From positions 1-64,000 of the forward strand of contig JANMHB010000179.1 of the NCBI GenBank assembly GCA_031374935.1: a DNA stretch of 64,000 bases, given 5' to 3'. A program made the translations under genes and the position numbers. Below the pieces are notes generated by a model. The model searched no databases and had not been told where the DNA came from. It saw only the letters and a list, made by a program, of their open reading frames with translations. Below, piece after piece: positions 9,651 through 18,424 of this stretch. Position 1 is the stretch's first letter, and the number at the start of each line of letters is the position of its first letter. Source of the stretch: JACMLX01 sp031374935 (lineage in GTDB: Bacteria > Gemmatimonadota > Gemmatimonadetes > Gemmatimonadales > Gemmatimonadaceae).

Positions 9651-10304
9651 TTACCGCGCCGCTTCCACCGAGAAGCGCCGGAACGCCGTCACGACATCTC
9701 GTTTCGCCCACAGCCCGATGCGTCCGCTCACTGGCGCCTCGAGTTCGAAACGGGCGTCGAGCTCCGGGTGCCCCGTCACGAGCGCGGTGATGTGTCGGCC
9801 GTCGAGCCGCACCACCAGCTCATGCCACGCCCCGAGGGGCAGTTGCTTCAGCCCTGCGCCCTTCGAGATCACTCGCCGCTCGCCGGCCGAGAATCCCCAG
9901 AGCGCGAGATTGCCATCCTTGGTGTTGTAGCGCACGAAGTGATACTCGCCGGTGGGCTGCATCCCCAGTACGATCCCCGCCGACTGATCGGTCGGGCCGG
10001 AGATCAGCTTGAAGCCCACGCGAAGTGTGCCACCGCGGAAGTCCGGTGTCTCACGGTCGATCGCGATCGGGAATGCGTTGGGTGATGTCGCGTTGGCAAG
10101 AAAGGACTCTGTCGCAGCGCCAAACAGTGCGCTGGCGATCGGCATCAGGACGTCGCGCGATGACTGGCCGCTCCACTGCGACCCGTCGGTGAGGATTGCT
10201 GCTGCGTCGTCCGAATGTGGCAACCAGAGGCCGACGACGCCGTGCATTCTGCTCGCCGATGGTTGCAGCGCAAGCAGTACGGTCGCGATGGCGATGCGCA
10301 ACAT
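9651..10304 (-). CDS. Secreted LamG/DUF1080-like domain protein
   Basis: A 217-residue protein with an N-terminal signal peptide (MLRIAIATVLLALQPSAS). The body looks like a concanavalin-type jelly roll of the DUF1080/LamG group: GTLRVGFKLISG, SAGIVLGMQPTGEYHFVRY, LGAWHELVVRLDGRHITALV and SGRIGLWAKRDVVTAFRRF have the strand order and the closing G-x-IGLW-K-D-x-x-x-F element typical of that fold. No catalytic residues can be assigned. It starts one base after the stop of the small membrane protein gene, so it is the last gene of an operon with that gene and the PepSY gene. It resembles the proteins at 42137-42802 and 20415-21101 in general fold only. Confidence 0.65.
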   Translation of the reverse strand: MLRIAIATVLLALQPSASRMHGVVGLWLPHSDDAAAILTDGSQWSGQSSRDVLMPIASALFGAATESFLANATSPNAFPIAIDRETPDFRGGTLRVGFKLISGPTDQSAGIVLGMQPTGEYHFVRYNTKDGNLALWGFSAGERRVISKGAGLKQLPLGAWHELVVRLDGRHITALVTGHPELDARFELEAPVSGRIGLWAKRDVVTAFRRFSVEAAR

Positions 10305-10305
10305 G

Positions 10306-10596
10306 TCAGTGTGATGAGCGGGTGAGCGAACCGATACCTGCGCCGATCAGCGGCAGGACCACCAGCCCCCAGACGCCGCCGGCACCGCGGAGAAGATCGG
10401 TGCCGAGCCAGCCGATTGGCGGAACGAGGCTGGCGACGAGCGCCACAACGCATGCCAGAACATGGCCGACCAGTGCGCCCCAGAAGGCGTGCTGTCGCCG
10501 GACCGATTCGCGGCGCAGGCGATGCCCCGCCATCAGGAGAGTGAGCGGCACACCGGCCAGCCCGATGATCAGTACGAGCTGCTGGAGCGTGCTCAC
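10306..10596 (-). CDS. Small three-helix membrane protein
   Basis: A 96-residue protein with three predicted membrane helices (~7-24, ~38-59 and ~71-90) separated by a basic loop (HRLRRESVRRQH). No family recognised. Its start overlaps the stop of the PepSY gene as ATGA (10593-10596), so the two are translationally coupled; the LamG-like gene follows after one base. It is probably a structural partner of the PepSY membrane protein. Confidence 0.65.
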   Translation of the reverse strand: MSTLQQLVLIIGLAGVPLTLLMAGHRLRRESVRRQHAFWGALVGHVLACVVALVASLVPPIGWLGTDLLRGAGGVWGLVVLPLIGAGIGSLTRSSH

Positions 10597-11216
10597 GCGT
10601 CACCAGTCGGGCGAGACCGCATCAGGCGTGGTGCGAGCCAGAGCCAGTAGCCCGTGATCAGCGTGACGATCAACGCGATGGCCCCCACATCCGAGAGAAG
10701 GATGAAGCCGTCGCCGAAAATCTCGCCGGAGTGCAGTTTCTCGAGAAAGACGTCGTTCCGCGCACCGACGTGCAGTATCCGTCCGGTGGCCAAATCGATC
10801 GTCACCTCGGTATTGCTGCGATCACGAAAACGCACCTTCACGAACCCGTTTCGCGGTCGCACGTCCATCCGGTCGATGAGGGCCGGATCAATGGGCATCT
10901 CGTCTCGCCACCCATCGCGTGCATCGCTCGGCGCCGCGAGCAGGGCCGCGCGGGCGAGCGACTCGAGCGAGACCGACGCCCCCAGCGGCGCATCGGTGGT
11001 GTGCGGCACATCCGGCATGAGGCCGAGGCCACGTTTGTGGTTGAGCAGGACTCCGGTGATCGAGATCGACACCAACGTGAGCGTCGCGATGACGCCCAGC
11101 CAGAGGTGGGCGTAGAATGCTCCGCGGGTCCACCGACGACGCACGGCAGGGAGCTCCACTGGCTTCTCAGGTGGCATACGGATGGTCAGCGGGGAATTCG
11201 CGAGCCCAATCGTCAT
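10593..11216 (-). CDS. PepSY-associated transmembrane protein
   Basis: A 207-residue inner-membrane protein of the PepSY-associated TM family. The first helix has the family signature AHLWLGVIATLTLVSISITG followed by VLLNHK. A periplasmic domain carries a PepSY-like segment (VKVRFRDRSNTEVTIDLATGRIL), and a closing helix (ALIVTLITGYWLWLAP) follows the conserved KLHSGEIFGDG. Related proteins occur with TonB-dependent uptake or flavin/iron reduction systems, but none of those is adjacent here. It heads a three-gene minus-strand operon. A palindrome at 11301-11316 lies between it and the divergent SRPBCC gene. Confidence 0.75.
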   Translation of the reverse strand: MTIGLANSPLTIRMPPEKPVELPAVRRRWTRGAFYAHLWLGVIATLTLVSISITGVLLNHKRGLGLMPDVPHTTDAPLGASVSLESLARAALLAAPSDARDGWRDEMPIDPALIDRMDVRPRNGFVKVRFRDRSNTEVTIDLATGRILHVGARNDVFLEKLHSGEIFGDGFILLSDVGAIALIVTLITGYWLWLAPRLMRSRPTGDA

Positions 11217-11300
11217 GCTAACCGGTCGGCGTCGGCATCGGGAGTCGAGTGCGGCGTTTCCTGGCTTGGCACTCCAGCCCGGACAGCGAGCGCCGCTGGT

Positions 11301-11316
11301 CTGACACTTGTGTCAG
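11301..11316. promoter_or_regulatory. Palindromic operator candidate between divergent genes
   Basis: A perfect inverted repeat, CTGACAC-TT-GTGTCAG, lies in the 176-base space between the PepSY operon (minus) and the SRPBCC gene (plus). Its size suits a dimeric repressor; no regulator gene is adjacent. Confidence 0.35.
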
Positions 11317-11392
11317 GTGATACCCTCCCACTGGTTGAGCACCGGCGCGTGCTGCACCGCCGCGACTGCTGTCGCCACTTGGAGAGGAACGC

Positions 11393-11830
11393 ATGGATAT
11401 CGAACACGAACTCGTCATTCCCGCGCCGATCGAGCGGGTATGGGCCTGTTTTGCGACCGCTGACGGCCTCAACGCCTGGTGGACGAATACTGCCAGTGCA
11501 GACCCGCAGCCCGGAAGCCGATTTACGTTCGGCTTCGACGCAGCGCATCAGTGGGCCGGCATCGTGCGGGTGCTGTTGCCCCCCACCGCGATCGAGTGGG
11601 AAATGACCGAGACCGCGTCGATGCCGGACTGGCAGGGTACCCGCGTCGGCGCGAGACTGTGGGACGAAGGCGACGCGACGCGGCTCCATTTCTATCACCG
11701 TGGCTGGCCTGCCGCGACCCAGCACATGCGCATCTCGTCATTCTGCTGGGCCGCCTATCTGCGTCTGCTGGGGCGGTACTGCGTCCTCGGTGAGGTCGTG
11801 GCCTATGAGCGACGTGATGATCTCTGTTGA
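11393..11830 (+). CDS. SRPBCC/AHSA1-type (START-like) domain protein
   Basis: A 145-residue cytoplasmic protein of the polyketide-cyclase/AHSA1 group. The start IEHELVIPAPIERVWACFATADGLNAWW is the classic opening (strand, then PxxxVWxxxTxxxxLxxWW). TRLHFYHRGWP and a closing long helix (SSFCWAAYLRLLGRYC) complete the helix-grip fold. Members bind hydrophobic ligands or act with ArsR-type regulators; no regulator gene is beside it. A GGAGAGGAACGC-type ribosome site sits just before ATG 11393. Confidence 0.85.
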   Translation: MDIEHELVIPAPIERVWACFATADGLNAWWTNTASADPQPGSRFTFGFDAAHQWAGIVRVLLPPTAIEWEMTETASMPDWQGTRVGARLWDEGDATRLHFYHRGWPAATQHMRISSFCWAAYLRLLGRYCVLGEVVAYERRDDLC

Positions 11831-11962
11831 CCACGCGCTCGCAGCGGCGCGACCCCAGTCTTCGCGCCGGCGTGCGACCCGTGGCGCACCTCGCGCAACG
11901 GCCTGTGAATAGTCGGCGTCGCGACGCTGACCCTGCCGCGCCTCTGGCTGGCTCCTTGATCC

Positions 11963-12535
11963 TTACGGCGCGCGCTTCAGCAGTTCCGCGGGTAGCGGGT
12001 TCCCCGGCCGCTCGCTATCCCAGAAGATCGTTACCACGTACCAGCGATCAGCGCCCTTGAAGAGCTGAATGCTGTTCACGCCGCGGGCGAAGGGTGGTGA
12101 CTCCAGCGTATTGCGCGAATCGTAGGCACTCATGATGTGCCACACGTTGCCGTACGACGTCGTGGCGCGCCCGATCTCACGCTCGAAGAACCCATTGGCC
12201 ATCAGTCCGGGACCGGCCGCGGTGATGTACTCCTCGACCGTCCACGACCGCAGCCGCGGTGCACCATCCGAGCCAAGCCCGGTCGGGATCAATCTCGCAT
12301 TCGGCGCAAACAGTGTGCGGAGCCGATCGAAATCCCGCGGTGCACCTTTCGGGCCCGAGATGGACGCGTACAGCGCCGCAATGATGGCATCGAGCGAGGC
12401 GACATCACGCGGATCGGCCGAGCGCACCGCTGGCGGCGCCGCTGCCGGCGTCGTCTGTGCGCCAAGTGAGGGTGTGAACGCAGCCAGCAGCAGTGAGGAC
12501 AGCACAGCCGAGCGGCGGAGGTGATGTGTGCGCAT
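11963..12535 (-). CDS. Secreted SnoaL/NTF2-like protein
   Basis: A 190-residue protein. ATG 12535 is chosen because it starts a signal peptide (RRSAVLSSLLLAAFTPSLGAQ); the frame is open further upstream but that part is Arg-rich and has no leader. The mature part has the NTF2/SnoaL-like layout: a helical start (SLDAIIAALYASISGPKGAPRDFDRLRTLFAPNARLIP), then strands ending with SIQLFKGADRWYVVTIFWDSE. Related secreted proteins in this group have no defined enzymatic role. It stands alone between convergent and divergent neighbours. Confidence 0.7.
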   Translation of the reverse strand: MRTHHLRRSAVLSSLLLAAFTPSLGAQTTPAAAPPAVRSADPRDVASLDAIIAALYASISGPKGAPRDFDRLRTLFAPNARLIPTGLGSDGAPRLRSWTVEEYITAAGPGLMANGFFEREIGRATTSYGNVWHIMSAYDSRNTLESPPFARGVNSIQLFKGADRWYVVTIFWDSERPGNPLPAELLKRAP

Positions 12536-12683
12536 GGGGCTCCCGGAAAAGCGGCAGGTGAACGGAGACGCACGGACGGACGCCTCGCGCCCATCACGAC
12601 ACATGAATCTGATGCGGGGTGCGTGCGTTGTCGCGGGGGTGGTCGCCGTTGCTCCAGTCGGGGGACGCGCGCTCGGATGATGT

Positions 12684-13454
12684 TCAGCGCGCTGTGGCGC
12701 TCGCCGCCGGCATGCCGCCAGTCCGCAGGAACTCCGCGAATTCCTCCGGCAGGCCCGCATCGATGACGCCCCTCGCTGCCGCGTCGACATCGTACGCGAC
12801 GCGCACGAACTCCACCTCAGCGGGCCCATCACCGAGCGTGAGCCGCACGTATCCCGCACGCCAGTCGCCATCCTTCGGCCGGCCGACACTGCCGGTGTTC
12901 ACGAAGTGTATGCCGTCCGCGCTGCGGTGCCATGGTTTGTGCGTGTGCCCGAATGCGATCACGTCGCCCGCCCTGAGGCCGACGGTGGCGGCCATCTTCA
13001 GGCAGAAGTCATCCGAGCGATCCTCAGTCCAGTACAGCGTGTTGAGCGTGGGTGTGCCATGCACCAGTACCAGCCGCGGACCGGAGGCGTGTCCACCCAG
13101 TGGCCGCAGCTCGATCGAGAAGGGCAGCGCGGCGAGCGCCCGCTTCGTCTCCGCGGTCACGGTGCGGCGGGTGAACTCGTAGCTGATGTGTGCCAGCTCC
13201 TCCTGCCGCGGTGTCTCACTCTTGCACCCGCAATGCTTGTAGTCGGTGGCGACAGTGGAATCGTAGTTGCCGGCAATACCGCTGATGCCGCGGTCGGCCA
13301 GGCGTGCCACGACTTCATTCGGATGGCTCGAATACCCGACCAGATCCCCGAGGTGGCAGACTGCGTCGGTGTCCGCGCGCGCGTCGATGTCGGACAGCAC
13401 GGCATCGAGCGCCGGCAGATTGGCGTGGATGTCGGAGATCAGGGCGTAGCGCAT
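12684..13454 (-). CDS. Calcineurin-like metallophosphoesterase (YfcE/PF12850 type)
   Basis: A 256-residue cytoplasmic phosphoesterase with the complete dimetal site: ALISDIHANLPAL (D8, H10), HLGDLVGYSS, GNYDSTV (the usual GNHE/D position), VLVHGTP and FGHTHKPW. ATG 13454 gives the standard N-terminus right at the first motif; a longer frame to 13568 lacks similarity. The insert CKSETPRQEE is variable in the family. These enzymes cleave phosphomonoesters or phosphodiesters; the substrate cannot be deduced. Divergently transcribed from the acyltransferase gene. Confidence 0.85.
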   Translation of the reverse strand: MRYALISDIHANLPALDAVLSDIDARADTDAVCHLGDLVGYSSHPNEVVARLADRGISGIAGNYDSTVATDYKHCGCKSETPRQEELAHISYEFTRRTVTAETKRALAALPFSIELRPLGGHASGPRLVLVHGTPTLNTLYWTEDRSDDFCLKMAATVGLRAGDVIAFGHTHKPWHRSADGIHFVNTGSVGRPKDGDWRAGYVRLTLGDGPAEVEFVRVAYDVDAAARGVIDAGLPEEFAEFLRTGGMPAASATAR

Positions 13455-13675
13455 GTCGGGCACCGGCGGCAGCGTGGCAGGAACATCTCTGAATACTGAG
13501 GATGCCTGGACACCGCAGGGACTGTCAACGACGGGGGCGGTACTGTCGTGTAACTTTCGGCCTGCCACCTTTCAGCGAAGAACCGTTGCATGCGACTCCC
13601 CGTCTTCCCTGCGCCATGGATCGCTGCAGGCGCCGCCGCGCCGCTCACGGCTCCGTGGGCGAGAGCTTGCAAGCG

Positions 13676-14782
13676 ATGAGCGCCATGGCGCATGAACCTG
13701 TCGCCGGGGCCGCGGCCGCGGCGACAGCGCCGCGCCGCCCCGACACCGCCCGCTTTCCTGTGCTCGATGGGCTCCGCGGCGTCGGCGCCATTGCGGTCAT
13801 CCTCGATCACGTGCCCCCCAAAATGGTCCATGGGTTTCTGCCCGGGCGCGCCCTCTCGGTGGATTTCTTCTTCGTGCTGAGTGGGTTCGTGATCGCACAT
13901 GCATACGGCCAGCGACTCGCGTCGGGGCTCTCGCCCGCCGCGTTTCTGCGGCTGCGTCTGATCCGCCTCTATCCGCTCTACCTGCTCGGCCTGCTGGTTG
14001 CCCTGCCATTGGCCGTGTATGGAGCGCGCACCTCCGGGCGAATCAGCGCCTTCGTCGTGACGTTGTGCTTCGCCATCATCTTGCTGCCGAGGCCTTCCCT
14101 GCGAGGCGTGTGGGACAACCTGTCGCTCTACCCGCTGAACGGGCCGGCGTGGTCACTCTTCTACGAACTCGTCGCGAATGTGGTCTACGCGTTCGTTGCG
14201 CGGCTGCTCACCCTCAGGCGCCTGGCGGCGCTGCTGCCGTTGCTGGCGTTCTGTCTCGTCTGGGCGCTCTATCGACATGAAGGCGCGCACGGGCCGGGTT
14301 ATCTCTGGCTGCACGCGGATGCCGGCCTGGCACGCGTGATGTTCGGCTTTTTCGCTGGCGTGTTTATCTATCGCCTCCGCGATGTTCGTCGCGCGCCCGG
14401 ACTGCCGGCGTGGCTGTCAGTGGTGATCTTCCTTGCCGTGATCGCCGTTCCGGCAGCCGGCGCGTGGCAACCACCGTATGAGGGATTCGTCTCGATCGTC
14501 GTGTTCCCGCTGCTCGTGAGCGCAGCGGCGAATTCACACGTGGACGGGATGGCCGAAGTCATCTGCACCACACTCGGACGGCTGTCGTATGCGATCTACA
14601 TGCTGCACGTCCCGCTGCTCGGCGCGCTGTCCTTCGGGCTCGAGCAGGCTGGCGCGTATCCGCCAGGCGTCGTCTTCATCGGTATCGCGATTGCGCTCAG
14701 CATCGTAGCAGCGATGATCGCGGACGAGTGGTACGACCAACCGATGCGGCGCTGGCTGTCGCGGTTCGCACCCCGCCAGTAA
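13676..14782 (+). CDS. Membrane acyltransferase, family 3 (OafA/YrhL type)
   Basis: A 368-residue integral membrane O-acyltransferase. The diagnostic N-terminal block is present: FPVLDGLRGVGAIAVILDHV with the catalytic His, then DFFFVLSGFVIAHAYG and RLRLIRLYPLYLLG (the R-x-x-R-x-x-P motif). About ten hydrophobic helices follow, ending with LSYAIYMLHVPL and a short basic tail. ATG 13676 (or 13685) precedes a short cytoplasmic segment; the open frame upstream to 13502 is Arg/Cys-rich and unlikely. Such proteins acetylate or otherwise acylate surface polysaccharides or antibiotics. No glycan gene cluster is nearby. Confidence 0.88.
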   Translation: MSAMAHEPVAGAAAAATAPRRPDTARFPVLDGLRGVGAIAVILDHVPPKMVHGFLPGRALSVDFFFVLSGFVIAHAYGQRLASGLSPAAFLRLRLIRLYPLYLLGLLVALPLAVYGARTSGRISAFVVTLCFAIILLPRPSLRGVWDNLSLYPLNGPAWSLFYELVANVVYAFVARLLTLRRLAALLPLLAFCLVWALYRHEGAHGPGYLWLHADAGLARVMFGFFAGVFIYRLRDVRRAPGLPAWLSVVIFLAVIAVPAAGAWQPPYEGFVSIVVFPLLVSAAANSHVDGMAEVICTTLGRLSYAIYMLHVPLLGALSFGLEQAGAYPPGVVFIGIAIALSIVAAMIADEWYDQPMRRWLSRFAPRQ

Positions 14783-14827
14783 CCCGCCCGGATACCGCGT
14801 GGCGCGCGGCGCCTGTGCGGCGTGGCG

Positions 14828-15358
14828 TCAGTCAGCGTATGGATAGTCCGGATCCGACAGGCGCGCTGCCAGCGCGACGCCCTCCGGACCCGCCAGATCA
14901 TGCGCCATCTCGACGAGTTGCTGGCTCAGGTGGCTGCCGAAGCGCACCAGCTGCACCGCCCGGCTGCGTCTCGCCAGCAGCCAGGCCATCGTCGTCTTGT
15001 CTGCCTTCGCGATGTTGCACGCCAGACAGCACAGCACGAGGTTGTCCCGCCGGTCGTAGGCGGTCATGCCGCGTCGCGGGGCGACATGGTCGAGGGTGAG
15101 GTCGCGGGCGGGGACGCGTCGGGCGCAGTAGGCGCAGGTGAGCCCGTGCTGCGCCACGAGCCATTCGCGGGTCTCAGTGTAGGCGGCGCGTCCGGTGGGC
15201 ATCGACGAGAGGGCCGAATCACCCTGGCCGCGGCCACGTCGCGGGCGTTTTGCTGGAGCTTTCCGGACGGCCGCTGCCGGGGCGGCGGGTGCTGAGACGG
15301 GCTTCGAGCGAGAGGGCATCGGAGATGGAATCGGGCGGCCGCGGCGTCGCTGCGGCAT
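14828..15358 (-). CDS. HNH endonuclease domain protein
   Basis: A 176-residue protein with a basic, Pro/Ala-rich disordered N-terminus (~50 residues) and an HNH domain: LTCAYCARRVPARDLTLDHV, then RDNLVLCCLACNIAK. It has the two CxxC zinc knuckles, the catalytic LDH and the Asn of the HNH motif. The form matches stand-alone HNH nucleases (McrA-like). No restriction or phage genes are adjacent, so it looks like a solitary house gene or remnant of a mobile element. An internal ATG (MPTGRAAY, about residue 53) is an alternative start that would give only the core domain. Confidence 0.82.
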   Translation of the reverse strand: MPQRRRGRPIPSPMPSRSKPVSAPAAPAAAVRKAPAKRPRRGRGQGDSALSSMPTGRAAYTETREWLVAQHGLTCAYCARRVPARDLTLDHVAPRRGMTAYDRRDNLVLCCLACNIAKADKTTMAWLLARRSRAVQLVRFGSHLSQQLVEMAHDLAGPEGVALAARLSDPDYPYAD

Positions 15359-15614
15359 GGGTGTGGCGGTCGAATACGCAACTGGATCACGACCAATCTA
15401 CGTCGGTCATCCGCGCGAGTCGTCCGCCGGACGGGGGGCGCTCCGCGAAGCACATGTGATGCCACGGAATTTCAGGACCCAGCTTCCATCCGCGTGCCGC
15501 CGGCAACGCTCGCACGCGCGAAGCTGATCGCAGGTACCCGGTGCCGCTGGTCGTAGTTCACCGAGGGACACGCAGCGCGCGAGTGAGCCCACGTGCGCCG
15601 TCGCGTGCCAGGGA

Positions 15615-16241
15615 TCACTGGTTGCGTGGGATCGCCACGACTCCGGGCTTGGAGTACAGATCCACCTCCTTGGATCGCGCGACGTCGAGCTGCGGCTTCT
15701 TGTTGCCGATCGACAGGCTGGTCCCGCGCGGCAGGCCTGGTCTCGCGCCACCTTCCTGAATGAATGCCGCCGGCCAGGACCTGACGTTGCGCCCATCGTC
15801 CTCGAACGTGATCCCGCTTGGCACGTAGTTGTACCGGTTGACGCGGTACGCCATCCCCGCGAAAACTCCCGTCTTGCCGTCTTTCGGAAACGGGGAAGTG
15901 TAGACCCCTACCTGCGCGCCCTGCGTCACGTAGACGTGGAAGTTCGAGCAGAAGCTCGGGTCCACGTTGATCGTGAAGTGAATCGCGACATCGCGTTGGT
16001 GAATTCCCTTCCGGACGACGACCTCCGCAGCCTCAGAGCGCAGCGCGTCACCGAGCTTACGGAACTCTTCCGGCATGGCGGCGGGCGGATTGGCCATGCC
16101 CGGGATGTTCAGTACGGCGAGTACGAGTGGCCGCATTTCCGCCTCGGTCAGGCTGCTCTCATGGTTCGGCACGCCGACACCGGCCACGCCCTGCATGAAA
16201 TCCGTGCCTTTCCACTGATTGTCGAACGTGATTTTGGGCAC
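15615..16241 (-). CDS. Conserved-looking hypothetical protein
   Basis: A 208-residue protein starting at GTG 16241, supported by GGAG eight bases upstream. No signal peptide or membrane helix. It begins FDNQWKGTDFMQGVAGVG and contains a helical stretch (EEFRKLGDALRSEAAEVV) and a beta-rich second half (HFTINVDPSFCSNFHVYVTQG, VFAGMAYRVNRYNYVPSG). I do not recognise the family and no neighbour explains it. Codon use resembles the surrounding genes, so it is probably real. Confidence 0.6.
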   Translation of the reverse strand: MPKITFDNQWKGTDFMQGVAGVGVPNHESSLTEAEMRPLVLAVLNIPGMANPPAAMPEEFRKLGDALRSEAAEVVVRKGIHQRDVAIHFTINVDPSFCSNFHVYVTQGAQVGVYTSPFPKDGKTGVFAGMAYRVNRYNYVPSGITFEDDGRNVRSWPAAFIQEGGARPGLPRGTSLSIGNKKPQLDVARSKEVDLYSKPGVVAIPRNQ

Positions 16242-16418
16242 AGCAGGGCTCCGGCGTGCGGTCAGCGTCCATGGTGCATTGTTGCCGGCGATGAGTACGC
16301 GGCGTAGCCTTGTGTGTCAAGCATCCCGGTGCGAAGCGGTGATGCGCTGTGCACCGAAACACATCGACAGCGTGTCGCGACGACCGTGCACCACACGCGG
16401 CTCGCGTCGCCGCTACGC

Positions 16419-16432
16419 AAGGAGGACACATT
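16419..16432 (+). promoter_or_regulatory. Strong Shine-Dalgarno pointing to an ATT start
   Basis: AAGGAGG at 16419-16425 is an excellent ribosome site. Four bases later comes ATT 16430-16432, in frame with the quinoprotein gene and directly before a signal peptide. No ATG, GTG or TTG is in frame at a suitable distance. Confidence 0.5.
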
Positions 16433-18376
16433 CGACAGCTGTGGATCTGGTCCTGTGTCATCCCGCTGCTGGCGCTCTCCGGCACGTCGGCGGGCGCCCA
16501 GCGCGTCGACTGGCCGACCCCAAGCGGCGACCCTGGTGCGATGCGCTACGCACCGATCCGTGACGTCGACCGATCGAACGTCAGTCGGCTGGCGGTCGCC
16601 TGGCGCTGGCGCACCGGCGAGCGCGACGTGCCCGCCGGTGCAACGCAGAAGCCGGCGCGCCCGGGACTCTTTCAGGCCTCCCCCGTCGTCATCGGCGATA
16701 CACTCTTCGTCTCCACACCCTACGCCGCCGTCGCCGCGCTCGATGCCCAGTCAGGACGTGAGCTGTGGAGGTACGACCCGGAGGTGTGGCGAATGGGCCA
16801 GCCATCGAACGGCACTGGCTTCGTGCATCGCGGCGTGGCGACGTGGTCATCACCGCGCGAACGTCGCATCTTCATCAATGCCCGCTGGAAACTGGTCGCC
16901 ATCGACGCGGCCACTGGCAAGCCGATTCCGTCGTTCGGGACCAACGGCGAAGTGGATCTCACCGCGCAACTGCGGCGACGCACGAACCGCGCGCACTACA
17001 CCAACACCTCGCCACCGGTGGTGTACGGCAACCTCGTGATCGTCGGGAACGGCGTGGGAGACCGGCTGCGGTATCGCAATGACCCGCCGGGCGATGTGCA
17101 GGCGTTCGACGTGCGCACAGGGAAGCGCGTCTGGAGTTTTCACACCGTCCCCGATTCGGGCGAATTCGGCTGGAAGACGTGGGAAGACGGCGCCTATGCC
17201 TACATGGGGCATACCAACGTCTGGGCGCCGATGAGCCTCGATGCCGCACGCGGACTGTTGTTCCTGCCGGTGTCCACGCCGAGCAATGACTGGTACGGCG
17301 GCGACCGGAAGGGTGACAACCTCTTCGCCGAATCGGTGGTGGCGCTGAACGCCCGCACCGGCAAGCGGGTCTGGCACTATCAGGTCGTGCATCACGGGCT
17401 GTGGGACTACGACCTGCCCGCGCCACCGGTCCTGGCCACGATCACCTGGCGTGGGCGGCCGCGTGACGTGGTCGCGGTACCGTCGAAAACGGCCTGGGTG
17501 TATGTGCTCGATCGCCTCACGGGCAAGCCGATCTGGCCCATTCCGGAGCGGGCCGTTCCCGCCAGTGACGTGCCGGGTGAGCGCACTGCACCCACACAGC
17601 CGATGCCGACGCTGCCGGCACCGTTTGCGCGTCAATCGGTGACCGAGGATGATCTGATCGACTTCACTCCCGAGCTCAGGCAGCGCGCGCTGGCCGAGTT
17701 CAGGAAGTACCGCAGTGGCCCGCTGTTCACGCCGCCGTCGCTGCAGGGCACCATCACGATGCCCGGTGCAATTGGCGGCGCAGGGTGGGGCAGCACGTCG
17801 TACGATCCGGAGTCACACACGTTGTTCGTCAAGGCGACCAACAGCCCGGCGCTCTATCGCATTCAGCGCGGCACACCGAATGACACGATCGGCTTCGAGT
17901 ACACCGCCGACCTGCCGCGCAGCGGCATTGGCGTCACCGCCGATCCAGACTCGGGCCGGAATGACCACGCCCCGCCGGAGCAGCTGCCGCTGATCAAGCC
18001 ACCCTACGGCACGATGACGGCCATCGATCTCAACACCGGCGCGACGCGCTGGCAGGTGACGTTCGGCGACACGCCGTCCATTCGCGGGCATCCGTTGCTC
18101 AGGCACCTCACACTCCCGCCGCTGGGCGTCGCTGGCGCGCCTGGCGGCACCGTGACGAAGGGCGGTCTGCTCTTCGCGACAGGTGGCGGCACCGTGCTGT
18201 ATGCGCTCGACACGCGCGACGGTCGCGTGCTCTGGCAGTTCGAGCTGCCCGCCGGGCGTGGGTACGCAAACCCGGTGTCCTATCGCGGCGCCAACGGGCT
18301 GCAGTACATCGTCGTCGCCAGCGGCGGCGGCGAAAATGCTGAGCTGATCGCGTTTGCGCTCGATGGCGCGCGGTGA
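16430..18376 (+). CDS. PQQ-dependent quinoprotein dehydrogenase (glucose/alcohol dehydrogenase type), exported
   Basis: A 648-residue quinoprotein with an eight-bladed propeller. Blade motifs include ALDAQSGRELWRYD, VAIDAATGKPIPSFG, VVALNARTGKRVWHYQ and LDTRDGRVLWQFELPAGRGYANPV, each with the tryptophan-docking Trp. The start DWPTPSGDPGAMRYAP and the block THLWDYDLPAPP-like (HHGLWDYDLPAPPVL) are hallmarks of the glucose-dehydrogenase-like branch. No heme motif CxxCH, so electrons probably pass to a quinone or a separate cytochrome. I choose ATT 16430 (see the ribosome-site entry); the alternative ATG 16349 would add 27 residues before a perfect signal peptide (LWIWSCVIPLLALSGTSAGA). No PQQ synthesis genes are in the window. 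Confidence 0.88.
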   Translation: MRQLWIWSCVIPLLALSGTSAGAQRVDWPTPSGDPGAMRYAPIRDVDRSNVSRLAVAWRWRTGERDVPAGATQKPARPGLFQASPVVIGDTLFVSTPYAAVAALDAQSGRELWRYDPEVWRMGQPSNGTGFVHRGVATWSSPRERRIFINARWKLVAIDAATGKPIPSFGTNGEVDLTAQLRRRTNRAHYTNTSPPVVYGNLVIVGNGVGDRLRYRNDPPGDVQAFDVRTGKRVWSFHTVPDSGEFGWKTWEDGAYAYMGHTNVWAPMSLDAARGLLFLPVSTPSNDWYGGDRKGDNLFAESVVALNARTGKRVWHYQVVHHGLWDYDLPAPPVLATITWRGRPRDVVAVPSKTAWVYVLDRLTGKPIWPIPERAVPASDVPGERTAPTQPMPTLPAPFARQSVTEDDLIDFTPELRQRALAEFRKYRSGPLFTPPSLQGTITMPGAIGGAGWGSTSYDPESHTLFVKATNSPALYRIQRGTPNDTIGFEYTADLPRSGIGVTADPDSGRNDHAPPEQLPLIKPPYGTMTAIDLNTGATRWQVTFGDTPSIRGHPLLRHLTLPPLGVAGAPGGTVTKGGLLFATGGGTVLYALDTRDGRVLWQFELPAGRGYANPVSYRGANGLQYIVVASGGGENAELIAFALDGAR

Positions 18377-18380
18377 GCCG

Positions 18381-18404
18381 GCGGGCGGCGCACCGTCCGC
18401 CCGC
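18381..18404. terminator. Hairpin between convergent genes
   Basis: GCGGGCGG-N8-CCGCCCGC sits between the quinoprotein gene and the convergent small lipoprotein gene. There is no T-run, so it may act as a bidirectional pause or rho-assisted site. Confidence 0.35.
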
Positions 18405-18424
18405 AGATCGTCACCGGCGGCACG

